Origin: Notolepis coatsorum
Lineage: Eukaryota > Chordata > Actinopteri > Aulopiformes > Paralepididae
Assembly (NCBI GenBank): GCA_963971535.1
Contig: OZ020585.1
Span: forward strand, 22,938,005 to 23,002,004
Length of the DNA: 64,000 nucleotides
Reading direction: 5' to 3'
In this document: positions 52,155 through 63,338 of the stretch, piece by piece
Numbering within the stretch: position 1 is the first letter of the stretch
How the letters are laid out: each line of letters begins with the position of its first letter
Made by a program: the position numbers and the translations under genes
The notes under the pieces: generated by a model
What the model was told of the DNA's origin: nothing
Seen by the model: only the letters and a program-made list of their open reading frames with translations
Database searches by the model: none

Positions 52155-52422
52155 GTAACTCAGGCACCTACATGGCATGGACAAAGTGGTGGAGTCAGTG
52201 GAGTGATATTAATGCTCTTGAGATGAACACAAAGAAAACGGAGGATATTGTATCAGGTTGAAAAAAATCAAGCAGGTATTTTCATACAAATAATGTGGGT
52301 GTAATGATAGACCATCTGGAAAGACCACATTGAAAGTATCTGCAAAAGGACAAAACAAAGATTTGATTTTCTTCTGTGCTTCAGGTCTTTTTGGGTGAGT
52401 AGACAAATTATTAAAGTATTTT

Positions 52423-52457
52423 AACTGTGATTATGAGTGTTCTACAGTATTGTAATT
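52423..52457. repeat. Isolated unit of the 38-bp minisatellite
   Basis: CTGTGATTATGAGTGTTCTA followed by CAGTATTGTAATTA, one diverged unit of the array at 54552-55545. Confidence 0.8.
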
Positions 52458-52560
52458 ATGGATAGCACAATACCACTTTTTCATGTCCGATACCGATATC
52501 ACAGCCTTGAGTATCGGCCGATACCGATCCAATCCCGACCCCTCCCCCCCTTAAAAACAT
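52458..52560 (+). mobile_element. hAT terminus (GATACC-rich)
   Basis: GATAGCACAATACCACTTTT, then TCCGATACCGATA and GAGTATCGGCCGATACCGAT, related to the left end of 29000-30065. The right end is not located. Confidence 0.65.
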
Positions 52561-52924
52561 AAACCTGTGTGTTACCCTAGCCATCTATAAAACATCATGC
52601 TAAAACTGTGAAACAAAGCCTACTCCCCTAAAATAATAAATACATAGTATACATTACTCAAATCTGCAATAGAGCTGCTGCTTTTTATTTTGTTCAAATG
52701 TTTTAGTTAATAAGTTAATAAGACTACAGCGATTTCATGACGGCTTCCTGTCCTCGCCCCCGTTTCCGGTGCAATGCGCAGAGATTTAAAAATCATTGGT
52801 AAACAAACGTAGTGCTGACACTTTGACTGCTGTTTTGATAGGGTTATGTTCTTTACTCTTGGCTACATTTGAAAAATAAACACAACATTGTACTTATTTG
52901 GGATATAGCCGTGTCGGAGATAAA
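52561..52924. other. Unassigned; probably interior of the hAT element
   Basis: No gene recognised. Confidence 0.35.
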
Positions 52925-53889
52925 ATTCCGGTTTGGCAACATTGTTTGCCATGCATTGTACCCATCCTTACGTATGCCCAGTCTGCCAGTGCTGTAACCC
53001 TATGGAGATGTTTACCTTCTTTGCAGGGCTATAACTTTTTAAATATTATAGTTATATCGACATTACTATTGCCCATTCAACATCGGGTATCTATCATTCC
53101 GGATGTGGGAACGTTATATTTTTTCATTCATACATTGTCGTGTTAGTACCGTCGAGAATATAAGTATGTTTTTAAGGTTTTCTGCAGTAATTCCTAAAAC
53201 GCGAGTTATAGGCCCTGACGCATATGATAGATTATCGATTGGCGTTTCTTTCCTATACACTCTATATTAAAAAATTAAAATGTATATGATCGGTATACAT
53301 TATGCTTCATCATGCGTGAAGGAAAGGGGGGGGGGGTCGTTTATAATTCCTTGATCGTCAGTAGCGTCTTTTTTTTTTTACTATGGGTTGATACGTTGAC
53401 CAGATGGATTGCCGTGAAATTAATAAACAATCGGGCTGAAAATAACGTTATATTCCTCTTACCGTTCACCGATGAGACTGGAGGAAAAATATTACAAAGT
53501 CGATCTGCTAGATCCATTTCCCGTTTGTATGACGCAATAAACGCCTAAATCATATTGATTATTGCGTTTCGAAAGCAATCCCAATGCACTCAAGTGTGTA
53601 TCTAGATCCACGCTACAAGATATTACAGCAGGAGGAATTTCCTCAATGCACCGAGCGCCACTTCCGGTTTGGCTTGGAGTGTAACTCGCCCGACATCCAC
53701 CAGGCGGCGGTATTGAGGCGTTGCAATATCAGACAGGGTCCAGCTGCAGTCCCGGAGGGAGGCTGGATGAATTATGAATGCCATGGCGAAGAAATGAAAT
53801 ATTGATCCCAAAAACGAGTTAACTCGTTTCTGGCGCACAACGCATGGCGGGCAATAACGAGTATACTCGTTTTTGGCGTCCAATGTGTT
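52925..53889 (+). mobile_element. TTAA-element family, copy 4
   Basis: Shares GCAGGGCTATAACTTTTTAA, TAAGTATGTTTTTAAGGTTT, GGGGTCGTTTATAATTCCTT and CCACCAGGCGGCGGTATTGA with copy 3. The right end has two perfect palindromes, AAACGAGTTAACTCGTTT (53812-53829) and AACGAGTATACTCGTT (53856-53871), each followed by TGGCG. The final TTAA has mutated (GTGTTCC). The left boundary is approximate. Confidence 0.83.
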
Positions 53890-54060
53890 CCGCGTCGGAA
53901 ACCTAACATTACATTTTCAACAACAGAAAGGGGCTAGTCGTCCTGCACAATAAATTCGGTTATTTTCTCTGTTAGAGTTATCAGCTTTGCTTTGTTACCG
54001 TCTGCAGGGAGTTTCTCGCACTTCTGAATGGTTTCCAGTGCGGCAAAACTTTTCCTCTTG
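53890..54060. other. Unassigned sequence
   Basis: Nothing recognised. Confidence 0.3.
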
Positions 54061-54076
54061 GCATTCGTTGCATATT

Positions 54077-54544
54077 TTTTTTTGATCAACTTTTTCTCCC
54101 CATTTTTCTATTTTTCTCCCTTCCCCAATTTCGTATTGTCCAATTCTACCCTCCCCTGTCTCGAACGCTGTTAGGCCATGCCTCCCACAAGCCGGCTGCA
54201 ATGTGGACGAAGCCTTGCATCACGTGTCCCCTCCGGTACTCGAGGAGGCAGCCGTCGCATCTTTTCACCTGCACAGCGCGATCTCTCAGCGGCGAGGGTC
54301 TGCGTGGGAGGGACAGGCCGCCCTCGTCGCTTCCTGATTCTACTGCGCAGGCGCACCAACCGACCTGTAGGAGTCGCTGTCCACAACGTCCGATCCCCCC
54401 CACCAGCTTCCAACCCCCTAATACTGCCAATTGTATTAGTATGAACGACCAGCCAAGCTGGTAGCAACGCCGAGAGCTGGGCTCGAACCCAGCATCTCCT
54501 GCGTTGGTGGCGAGCGCCTTGCCCACTGCACCACCTAGCCGCCC
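54077..54544 (-). repeat. SINE family 2, subfamily B, with TSD
   Basis: Flanked by GCATTCGTTGCATATT (54061-54076) and GCATTCGCCGCATATT (54545-54560), a 16-bp duplication with two changes. The tRNA-like head lies on the right in the minus orientation. Nearly identical to 41812-42270. Confidence 0.92.
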
Positions 54545-54551
54545 GCATTCG

Positions 54552-54712
54552 CCGCATATTGTAATACACTGTGATTACGAGTGTTCTACAGTATTGTAAT
54601 ACTACACTGTGATTACGAGTGTTCTGCAGTATTGTAATACTACACTGTGATTACGAGTGTTCTGCAGTATTGTAATACTACACTGTGATTACGAGTGTTC
54701 TGCAGTATTGTC
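54552..54712 (+). repeat. 38-bp minisatellite, left block
   Basis: About four units of GTAATACTACACTGTGATTA followed by CGAGTGTTCTGCAGTATT. Confidence 0.94.
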
Positions 54713-55158
54713 AAGTCAAGTCAAGTCAAGTCAAGTCAAGTCAGTTTTATTTGTATAGCACGTTTACAAATGACTAACAGCCAAACCAAAGTGCTTCACA
54801 ACATGATAAAAAACACATACAATGCAATAAAATACACTAGAAAAGAGGTAGAGTACAGTACAGTGCAAAGTGCAAAGTGCAATAAAAGAGACAAGAACAT
54901 TTGATAAAAATGCAGAGTGACAGCTGACGTCATGTATAGATGCTGGGCTAGCTCTGGTCAAAGGCCAGGGAGAAGAGATGTGTTTTGAGCAAGGATTTAA
55001 AAACCTCCAGGCTCTGGGCAGATCTTATGTGGAGGGGGAGGCTGTTCCAGAGTCTGGGGGCAGCAGCAGCAAAGGCTCTATCTCCCCTGGTTTTTAGCCT
55101 GGTCCTAGGCACCTCCAGCAGCAGCTGGTCAGCAGACCTTAAGGCTCTGGATGGGGTT
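54713..55158 (-). mobile_element. LINE 3' end inserted in the 38-bp minisatellite
   Basis: A (TCAAG)n tail, TTTTATTTGTATAGCACGTT, CAAAGTGCTTCACAACATGA, and the reverse of an RT C-terminal region (GGGAGGCTGTTCCAGAGTCT). It ends at GGATGGGGTTG, where the array resumes. Confidence 0.85.
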
Positions 55159-55545
55159 GTAATACTACACTGTGATTATGAGTGTTCTGCAGTATTGTAA
55201 TACTACACTATGTTTACGAGTGTTCTACAGTATTGTAATACTACACTGTGATTACGAGTGTTCTGCAGTATTGTAATACTACACTATGTTTACGAGTGTT
55301 CTGCAGTATTGTAATACTACACTATGTTTACGAGTGTTCTACAGTATTGTAATACTACACTGTGATTACGAGTGTTGTACAGTATTGTAATACTAAACTA
55401 TGTTTACGAGTGTTCTGCAGTATTGTAATACTACACTGTGATTACGAGTGTTCTGCAGTATTGTAATACTACACTGATTATGAGTGTTCTGCAGTATTGT
55501 AATACTAAACTGTGATTATGAGTGTTCTGCAACATTATAATACAT
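55149..55545 (+). repeat. 38-bp minisatellite, right block
   Basis: About ten units with recurring variants (GATTACGAG / GTTTACGAG / GATTATGAG; TGCAGT / TACAGT). Confidence 0.95.
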
Positions 55546-55562
55546 GGTACAAATACGGGATC

Positions 55563-56010
55563 CGGCACGGTGGTGCAGTGGTTAACACTGTCGCCTCACA
55601 GCAAGAAGGTCCAGGGTTCGATTCCCGCTTGGGGACCAGGTTTGCATGATGCCAGGTACTCAGGTGGGGTATCTCCCAGGCCTTTCTGTGTGGAGTTTTC
55701 ATGTTCTCCCTGTGCTCGCAAGGGTTTCCCCCCGATAAGATAAACCCAATGGAAAAACATGCACAACAGATCGCTAACGCTGTGGCGTCCTTGACGAAGA
55801 CGGACAGGAGCACTTGGATTGGTCCCCGGGGCGCGGCTCACGTTGACGCCCTATCTGCTCCCGGCCGCCCATGGGGGGAAGGACAACGGGATGGGAAAAG
55901 TGCAGAGAGACATTTCATCGGCGACTCAGTGCATGTGTGTTCCTGTGGGTCGCCCATCTCGCGTGTGTGTGTTAAAACTGCATGACAAATAAAGACTTCT
56001 AGTCTTCTTC
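55563..56010 (+). repeat. SINE family 3 (tRNA-derived)
   Basis: Head GGCACGGTGGTGCAGTGGTT (A box), B box GGGTTCGATTCCC, body CTTTCTGTGTGGAGTTTTCA and TGTTCTCCCTGTG, 3' end AATAAAGACTTCTAGTCTTC. This is the common teleost 'GGTGGTGCAGTGGTTA' SINE, with an unusually long middle. Confidence 0.9.
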
Positions 56011-56015
56011 TAGTC

Positions 56016-56252
56016 ATCCCAGGCACTCAAAAATGTAGCCGGGCACCTTGTGTTAATGAACTCCTATATATTAAGGGTGAACCCATAGCAACTTCACTGA
56101 TGTCCTGACGATGACCAGTGCAAACATGTCGTCCAAACACGATGGCTTTTTAACTAGAGTATGTAATGTATCGCACAATTACAGGCTTTTTAAGAAATTA
56201 AATAGATAGGAATATATCTTTACTTCTGTATATATTTTTGAGTGCCTGGGAT
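56016..56252. mobile_element. Small inverted-repeat element (CAGGCACTC)
   Basis: ATCCCAGGCACTCAAAAAT (56016-56034) is inverted at 56234-56252. The interior is AT-rich; no coding. Confidence 0.75.
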
Positions 56253-56297
56253 CCCGTCTTCTTCTCCCAAAGACCCAAGAGCACCTATGATTATTTG

Positions 56298-57194
56298 TTA
56301 ACTCATTCAGCGCCAGGGGTCGCTGTTTACCTTACCGTTGAAATGCCATCGCCTTTTAACATGGGGATACGTGGCTGTGTTTGCAGGCCTAAAGCTATAT
56401 TATATATTATAGCTATGGATCTAATAATATAGTCGATTGTCATTGCGTTTCTTCTGGTCAAGATGCAAAAAACGGATAATTTTTTCATTCATACATTCCC
56501 GTTTTATACCATCGTGAATATGAGCGTAGTTTCGCGTTGTAATGGCCGGCAATGCGTATTCGAGTAAAAGCATTATCGTTTCTTCCCTGGACCAGCTACT
56601 GTTCTCAAATCAAATTTAGATTATCGGTATTATGTTTCATCATGGATGCATGAAGGGGGGGGCCCTCCGTGCTTTGATCGCAACCAACGGAACACGCCCC
56701 GATCAGCATGAAGGAATTTTTGGATCAACGCAATATTGATACCATACTGTAGTCCTTACCTTGACCAGGATCTGTCCCGAAAAGAATATTCCAATGATCT
56801 GATCGCCATTCCAAGTACTGATGTCGACCGTGTTTCCAACGTAATCCAGCCATGAACATGATCCGGGGGGGCCCGACCCCCGTCGATGCACGCGTTATAA
56901 GCGCTTGCCCTGCCCGAGTAGTTAGACCCTGCCCGCAAGCCGCAGAACTGCCCACACACCAAGCCACATAGTTTCAAATGGAGTGCAATATGGGCCACAA
57001 GGCGTTAGGCGGCGGTATTGGACTTTTGCGATCTCAGACCCATCCCCAGTGATAACACACAGCTGCCTGCATGTTTATGAATGGAAATAGTGAATACAAG
57101 AAATAACGATCCAATAACGTATATATACGTGGTTGGCGTTCAACGATTGGCGGGCTAACGTGTATTAAATCGTTGTTGGCGGCCATTGAGTTAA
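56298..57194 (+). mobile_element. TTAA-element family, copy 5 (complete)
   Basis: Ends TTAACTCATTCAGCGCCA (56298-56315) and the inverse of TTAACTCAATGGCCGCCA (57177-57194); 897 bp. The right end has ACGTATATATACGT (a perfect 14-bp palindrome, 57117-57130) and AACG..CGTT (57157-57174), each followed by TTGGCG. More diverged from copies 3 and 4, closer to copy 1. Confidence 0.9.
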
Positions 57195-57748
57195 ACACCA
57201 TAGAGCCTAGATGAACTCTGCTACATAATGTTGTCTCTGACTCTAACCATGTCCCCAATAGTGAATACAAATTGTTACCATCAAACCGGAGATACAGGTT
57301 TCTACTCCTTTATAGGGTTAAACTGAAACACTCAATCATAAAATTAAATATGAAGCTTAATCCCAGATCAAATATACATCAAGGGGCCTTGAATATTGTC
57401 TTCTGGGATTGTAATGTTATGGTAAATGTATGTATCTGTGTTTCTTTCATTTACGTCTTTTCTGTGATGTCGCACATTTCAGACTTGTTCTGACAAAACA
57501 GTATCAGCTATCTATCTATCATTGTACTATTATTGGTATTATATTAGCATCATAATGTGTATAGCTTATTTTTGCACTGTATACAATGCATACCTCTGTT
57601 GCATGTTGTATGTTTTGTTTTAATGTATTTTTTAAATCATGTTTAAATTCAATTAAATACTTTTTTTCTCGTGATACTTGTTAATTGTAGTACTCTACGT
57701 GCCTCTGTAATTGCCCCTGGGGACAAATTAATTGACTTGAATTGAATG
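57195..57748 (+). pseudogene. LINE ORF2 C-terminus and 3' UTR
   Basis: The frame reads LLPSNRRYRFLLLYRVKLKH (about 57272-57331), the final ORF2 motif. A long AT-rich UTR ends CCCTGGGGACAAATTAATTG, then a TTGAATTGAA tail. It abuts the TTAA element. Confidence 0.75.
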
Positions 57749-58700
57749 AGCCAGAAACTAAACTAGAAAATACAGTGTCTCTCGACCTCTTTCTTCCTCA
57801 GGGACCGGCAGGCATGAATACAACCACCTTCAGAGACTGTTTCATTCAAACTAATGCTGTCTGACATTATGAAGGGCTTGGAAGGAGCATCTCCACTCTT
57901 GGGGGTTGTTCGTTTGTCATGTGTGCATGTTCGCCACTTGCTCTGCTGCAGGTCTCCAAATTAACAAGAGACACACTCTATAGAGGCTGAGTGTGGTTTC
58001 AGGAGGTGAAAGGTGAAGTCCAGAATCAAGCTAGTGAAATGTGTTCAAACTGCTTTCATACATACACCTGTTGTTTGTTGTACCTTCAAAATGCCGTTTT
58101 TAGAATGCCACCTCACTCGACCAATTCCGTGCCTCGGTTCTCTGCACAGAATCAGTTGTGACTCAGACTTCACAACGCACGGAGGTGGATGGCAGAAATG
58201 GATTTTGGAACTCGAACTTTTTTTGGCATCGGTTTGCTAAAATACTCATTTCTGAACAGATTTTTATAAAATGTGGACCTGTACTACATAAGACTTCAGG
58301 CTATGGAACCGCATTGTTTTCCAGCTCATACCTCTATGCTGGAATAATGGAATCTGGAATCTTGCAACTACTAAAGAAAGTGGTTTTTAGTACACAAGTT
58401 CAAGTTCAACTCAAGTTCAAACCTCTGTTACTCTATTTCATTAGCACTAAAAGTGATTATCCTTTTTTTGCATTAGTAACTTCAGAATGTTATCTTTCAA
58501 AAGAGACCAAGCTTTGCAAATAAAGTATCAAGTTCAAGTAAAAAAATTGCCACTTTTCTGCCTGCCTATTTAGACCTAAAACGCCTGCTAATAATGCATT
58601 ATATAGCCTGTATATACACACAAATCTGTTTCCCGATTTCAATGGGTTCAGAGGTTAAAGTATTTCAAAACCGCCACTGACTCGCATCAAATAGCATCAT
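57749..58700. other. Unassigned sequence with a 121-codon open frame
   Basis: The plus-strand frame 58158-58523 has no known motif. An AATAAA at about 58519 follows. 57770-58010 looks unique. No gene can be supported. Confidence 0.3.
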
Positions 58701-58942
58701 GGGGCGACGTTGGCTCAGGAGGTAGAATGGTCGTCTGGTAATCGGAAGGTTCGATTCCCGCTCCTCCCCGGGCAGCGTGTCGAAGTGTCCTTGAGCAAGA
58801 CACTTAAACCCAAATTGCTCCCGATGAGCAGATTGGCACCTTGCATGGTTGCCTCCGCCGTCTGTGTGAATGTGTGAGTGAATGGGTGAATGTAGGGAAC
58901 ACAATAGATAAAAGTGCTATACAAATGCAACATTTACCATTT
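58701..58942 (+). repeat. SINE family 1, full length
   Basis: tRNA-like head (GTTGGCTCAGGAGGTAGAAT, B box GGTTCGATTCCCG), CGTGTCGAAGTGTCCTTGAG core, GATGAGCAGATTGGCACCTT, and tail AGATAAAAGTGCTATACAAA. This is the reference copy for the family in this window. Confidence 0.92.
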
Positions 58943-59202
58943 TAACCACGTGCAAGTGTGGTGACCTCCGAGTATTAGTGATTTTAGTGATGGCATTATA
59001 ACTATCGCCCCCCCACTGCTTACTCATAGCTTTTACAGCCTCTCATGACTGCAACTGCAGAATCATGAGTCCTCCTGCCTGTCATAAGGACACCTACGCA
59101 ACATGTACCCTAGCAGATACATATACGTTATATTGCATACAATGTTGTATTACATGCAAGGGAGTGTGATCTCCATTACAAATTCCTTGGTTTTGCCAGA
59201 CA
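58943..59202. other. Unassigned sequence
   Basis: No recognised feature. Confidence 0.35.
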
Positions 59203-59295
59203 TACCCACTCACACACAGACAAACCCACACTCACACACAGACAAACACACTCACACACAGACAAACACACTCACACACACAGACAAACACACTC

Positions 59296-59326
<31 letters not shown>

Positions 59327-59430
59327 CACTCACACAAAGACAAACACACTCACACACAGACAAACACTCTCACACAAAGACAAACACACTCACACACAGA
59401 CAAACACACTCACACATAGACAAACACACT

Positions 59431-59512
<82 letters not shown>

Positions 59513-59545
59513 TAAACACACTCACACACAGACAAACACACTCAG
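59203..59545 (+). repeat. (ACACACAGACAAACACACTC)n and (CA)n array
   Basis: About a dozen units near 18-24 bases with CACACAGACAAACACACT, plus pure CA runs (59298-59318, 59434-59510). The threonine/histidine-rich frame through it is a by-product. Confidence 0.95.
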
Positions 59546-59956
59546 AGGAGGGACAGGCAACAAAAGAAAGTTAATCTTAAAGAGAAAATCACCTAACCAG
59601 TACACTTCAATACATATTTAATTGACATCAAAGGGAAATTGACCTATATTTGTCAGTATCCAGCCCAGGGACCCTTTACTGCAACAACATCTCAGGGGGC
59701 TGCTGTGTACCTGGTTTCAAAAGGAAAACCTAACTGGTGGAGTCTAACTTCTAGCCAAGGGGTAAGGGAGTTGAGGCCAACTAACGTTATGTCACAATTG
59801 TACATATTATCATTCAACCCAATTGTACATTTAGACATAAAAACTTACCACAACTTAGAGAACTGTTAGAATTGTGTTTACCATTTGTATAAGAAGTCTA
59901 AAGGCCAACCTCAGAATGGTATTTATTTTAATTTTGAGACCTTTGTGGGCTGTTGC
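59546..59956. other. Unassigned sequence
   Basis: No recognised feature. Confidence 0.4.
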
Positions 59957-60720
59957 TTAACACTTTCTCCGCCAATAACGTCATACAACGGGTTTCAAGT
60001 TCATGCGAATTCTGCCAGATCACGGCGTACAACGTTATTCTGATCATATTTCATATTTTCGCCATGGTATTCATATTTCACTCACGGAGCCTTGGCTGAT
60101 GCTGTGGAACTCAGCACAACTCTGCAACGCTTCAATACTGCCACCTGGTGGATGATCGGCGAGTTGCCAAACCGGATATCCCCGTTGGAGCTCGGTGCGT
60201 CTCCCAAATCCGTCCGGCCACTCGTATATCGTCGCAGGACTCAAGACACACACCGTGGATATGGATCGTTGCCATAACTCAATAATCCACATGATTTGGG
60301 CGTGTATTAGTATTATACAAACCGGAAATGGATCGCCTCGATCCCCATCACATAACTGGGATCTGTTTGCTCTAGTATCATCGCCCAACGGTAAGAGTAG
60401 GCTGCCGTGAGTTTCAGTGTTTTTGTTTATTATTATCGATGCAAACTGCTCTGATCTATATATCACCCATACTACATAAATCATTTAACGACGATCACGG
60501 AATTATAAACGACTCCCCCCCCCTCCGTTCACCCGCGCATGATCAGTCATAACGTTTAGGACCATGTACAGTTGACATTTTTAATATAGCCTGTATCGGC
60601 AACAAATGGCATTTGATAATGTATATATGCATTTATGCCTATATCTCACGTTCTAGGATTTACTGCAGAAAACGATAAAAACATATTTATATTCTAGACG
60701 GTATTTAGTTTAGATCTTTT
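59957..60720 (-). mobile_element. TTAA-element family, copy 6 (right end lost)
   Basis: The left end TTAACACTTTCTCCGCCA is intact. CACGGAATTATAAACGACTC, GCAGAAAACGATAAAAACAT and TGGATATGGATCGTTGCC fit copy 2's orientation. The sequence fades near 60720, so about 150-200 bp with the other terminus is missing. Confidence 0.8.
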
Positions 60721-60930
60721 GGATGCCTGTTCATATAGATTCTAAAACCATATCCGATACCATAAAATGAACTGAGAACAATCTCCAAAAGACACATGAA
60801 ATACTTCACACCCACTTATGTACACTATGCTACACTAACTAGTCTAACAAGGAAGGGGCTTCAATATGCCTCTGCATTTTGAATGTTGCAAAATTCAATG
60901 CTCTACATTCAAAGAACATTGTCGACAGTG

Positions 60931-60961
60931 TTACATCGTCATCGTCATCGTCATCGTCATT
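60931..60961. repeat. (ATCGTC)n microsatellite
   Basis: Five CATCGT units. Confidence 0.9.
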
Positions 60962-62711
60962 CATGCTAGCACAGGCTCACTTCCTCTCCTAGGCTCCTTG
61001 CCAGCATGCAAGGCAGCAGCCACACTCGCTTGCTGTGTGTGAAAACCCCCGCAGTATGGTGTCTTCAGTATGGAGGTTCAGTAGTCTCAACCTTTTGATG
61101 CTTGACTAGCCATTTACTGTAATTGTTACAGTAAAGAAAAATACATACAGTAATGCTCTGTATTTTACAGTAAAAACAAAAACAGTTACAGTAAAGAAAC
61201 TATTGTAAAAAAAATTAAATAAATAAGAAGAAATAAATACAACTTTATGGTGCTCAAGCAGCATCTTGCCTCTCCTCGGCATTTGGCCAAAGAATTTCAT
61301 CGACGTCACATCTGACCGCCATGTCTACAAGTGCCCTCTCCTGCAGCACAGAGAGAAGACGGCCACGTCCTCCACTTGGTTGTGCTTGTTCAGTTCTAAT
61401 GTACAGTAAAGATAACAATTATAAAAATAATTCACACCCACACCTTTAGTATTTATGAAATATACTGTAACAGACAACGATATCAATTTCACAATTACTG
61501 TAATTTCAATATACAGTTACACATATTGACTGACCAATTATCTCTCTTACTGTAAAAAAATCATATAATGGATGCCACCGTTGACCTGTTCAGGTTTGGC
61601 TGCACCACCCTGCCAGCTTCAGCCAGTGTAGGACCTCGGTTTACTGTATTACGTGGTCAACGATTGTGGTTATAATTTAATTTGAGACAGAGGTTCTTCT
61701 GCCTCCTTGGCCACGACCCTCAGCCAACCTCAGCTGCACCGACTTGCTCCATGTTGCTCCTTTCTTCAGGTTTCTAAGCAGCCTTTTATGTAGTGGTGAA
61801 GAGATTATCAATTGTATTGCAATGCTACTCAACTGGGCAAGGTTGTTGAAGGTAATGAGACATTAGTACAAACACCTGTTGAATTGATTTAGTGATCTGC
61901 CTGTGTAGCAGTGGCGTCGTTAGCCCTGGGCTTCCGGGGCTTTAGCCCCGGATGTTTTTCTCCTAGCCCCGGACCTTTTTTTACTTTTTTTTTTTTTTTT
62001 TTTTTTTATGTCAGCATCCCCATTGTCTGTGCTGAATGTTTGTTAGTGTTTGGTATTTTTTGTTGGTTTTTAGTACTTTTAATCCATTTTTAGTAAGTAG
62101 TTTTCATTTGATCCTATCATTCTTTCATTCACCGATTTGTGGACTTGAAGATGTGCATATTAACACAGCAGCACCTGGAGCCATCCATACCCATGTCCAG
62201 TGTCCACTGACAAAGACATGCTCATGATACTGTGATAAACTATAATAAGCTTTAATCGAACCCTGGTTCATTTCCTCGGATAGTCCGGTTGGTTTGGGGT
62301 GGTGTGAAAGCTCATTCACTCTTGCAAGTGAACCCTGCTACGGTTCATTTGAGATGTGAATGCAAAGCGGACCAAAGGCAGGAAAATACCCAAAAATCTA
62401 ATATTTTTTTTATGAGAAGACTGAAACATAATTATAATGAAACACACAATAGTTTTTTTTCGATTGCTTAAGCATGATTTTGAAAACGGGGCCCGGTGTT
62501 TCAAAACACACAATTAGCACAACCACACACACAATTATCAGAACACCTCAGATCCTTTGCTAAATTAAACACTTGTCAAAACCATACACTAATTTATAAA
62601 AACTACATTTTGTTACCATATGAAACACACGTTTCATATGACTCAATTCTGTTTGAACCAGTTACACACACTGCTGTGCTTAACCTAAAAGACATTTAGC
62701 AATTCTACTTC
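60962..62711. other. Unassigned, with transposon traces
   Basis: TTACAGTAAA words (61127-61210, 61440-61560) surround a minus-strand frame piece (GGRGRLLSVLQERALVDMAV, about 61370-61310) that may be an IS630/Tc1-like helix-turn-helix remnant. CAGTGGCGTCGTTAGCCCTG (61910-61929) resembles a hAT end, and a poly(T) run follows (61984-62008). None is firm. Confidence 0.35.
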
Positions 62712-63338
62712 TCAGTGATTAGAGTACTGTAAGTGAAGTATGCAGAGAATGTGCAAATATACAATAAATTCACCAAACACTACACAAGACCAATGCTGTA
62801 GAGTAGACTGATGAAAATATAATTTATGTATCTACATATACCCAAATCAATGATGCAGACTGCTAAAAAAACATTTTCTCTCCATATACCCAAATCAATG
62901 ATGCAGACTGATGAAAATATAAATGTTCTCTCCATATAACCAAATCAGTCAACATTTCAACATGGAGAATCACAACAAAACATGTCCCAGTTTTCATGCT
63001 ACTATGTGCATAACACTGTAAGCTCAGCAAATATCAGACAAACATAAAATACTGTATCCAGTACAGGTTAAAATTACAGTAAAACAAAAAAAAATTGAAA
63101 AAATTTAAATAGAGTACAGAAAATACTAGACATTATCTCTTTGCCTATGGATCTGGCAAGATCATTTTTTGTTGTGATTCTCCATGTTGACATGTTGACT
63201 GATTTGGGAAAATGGGAGAAAATGTATATTTTCATCAGTCTGCATCATTGGTTGTCTTGTGTAGTGTTTGGTGAATGTATTGTATATTTTCACATTCTCT
63301 GTGTACAGTACTTCACTCTCTTTCCATTTTGGTTGAAG
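62712..63338. mobile_element. Large imperfect palindrome
   Basis: The left arm (62712-62988) and right arm (63161-63338) share, inverted, ATTCTCCATGTTGA, ATTTTCATCAGTCTGCATCA, CTTGTGTAGTGTTTGGTGAA and CACATTCTCTG. The left arm has three tandem copies of an approximately 50-base block starting CAGACTG. The loop is about 170 bases. Probably a fold-back MITE. Confidence 0.8.

Larger units (their letters stand above)
50683..52390 (+). pseudogene. LINE RT fragment split by three small elements
   Basis: The RT reads HTDFRPIALTSAIMKSPGRI (50705-50765). It is broken by a MITE (50783-51028), then continues with AGRGTEDSVAALVHIISD-like (about 51120), ALSLDSSSAFNTIQ, and GGPQGCVSSAILFTSYTT to about 51470. 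A 390-bp element (51511-51900) and another MITE (51924-52154) intervene before ALEMNTKKTEDIVS and a final GKTTLKVS remnant to about 52390. Many stops. L2/CR1-like. Confidence 0.8.

Noticed and set aside
54552-55545. CRISPR-like repeat array
   Set aside because: The units are contiguous with no spacers, and the setting is a vertebrate genome; it is a minisatellite.
58701-58775. Functional tRNA gene
   Set aside because: A and B boxes are present, but the acceptor and anticodon stems do not form, and the sequence continues into a SINE body.
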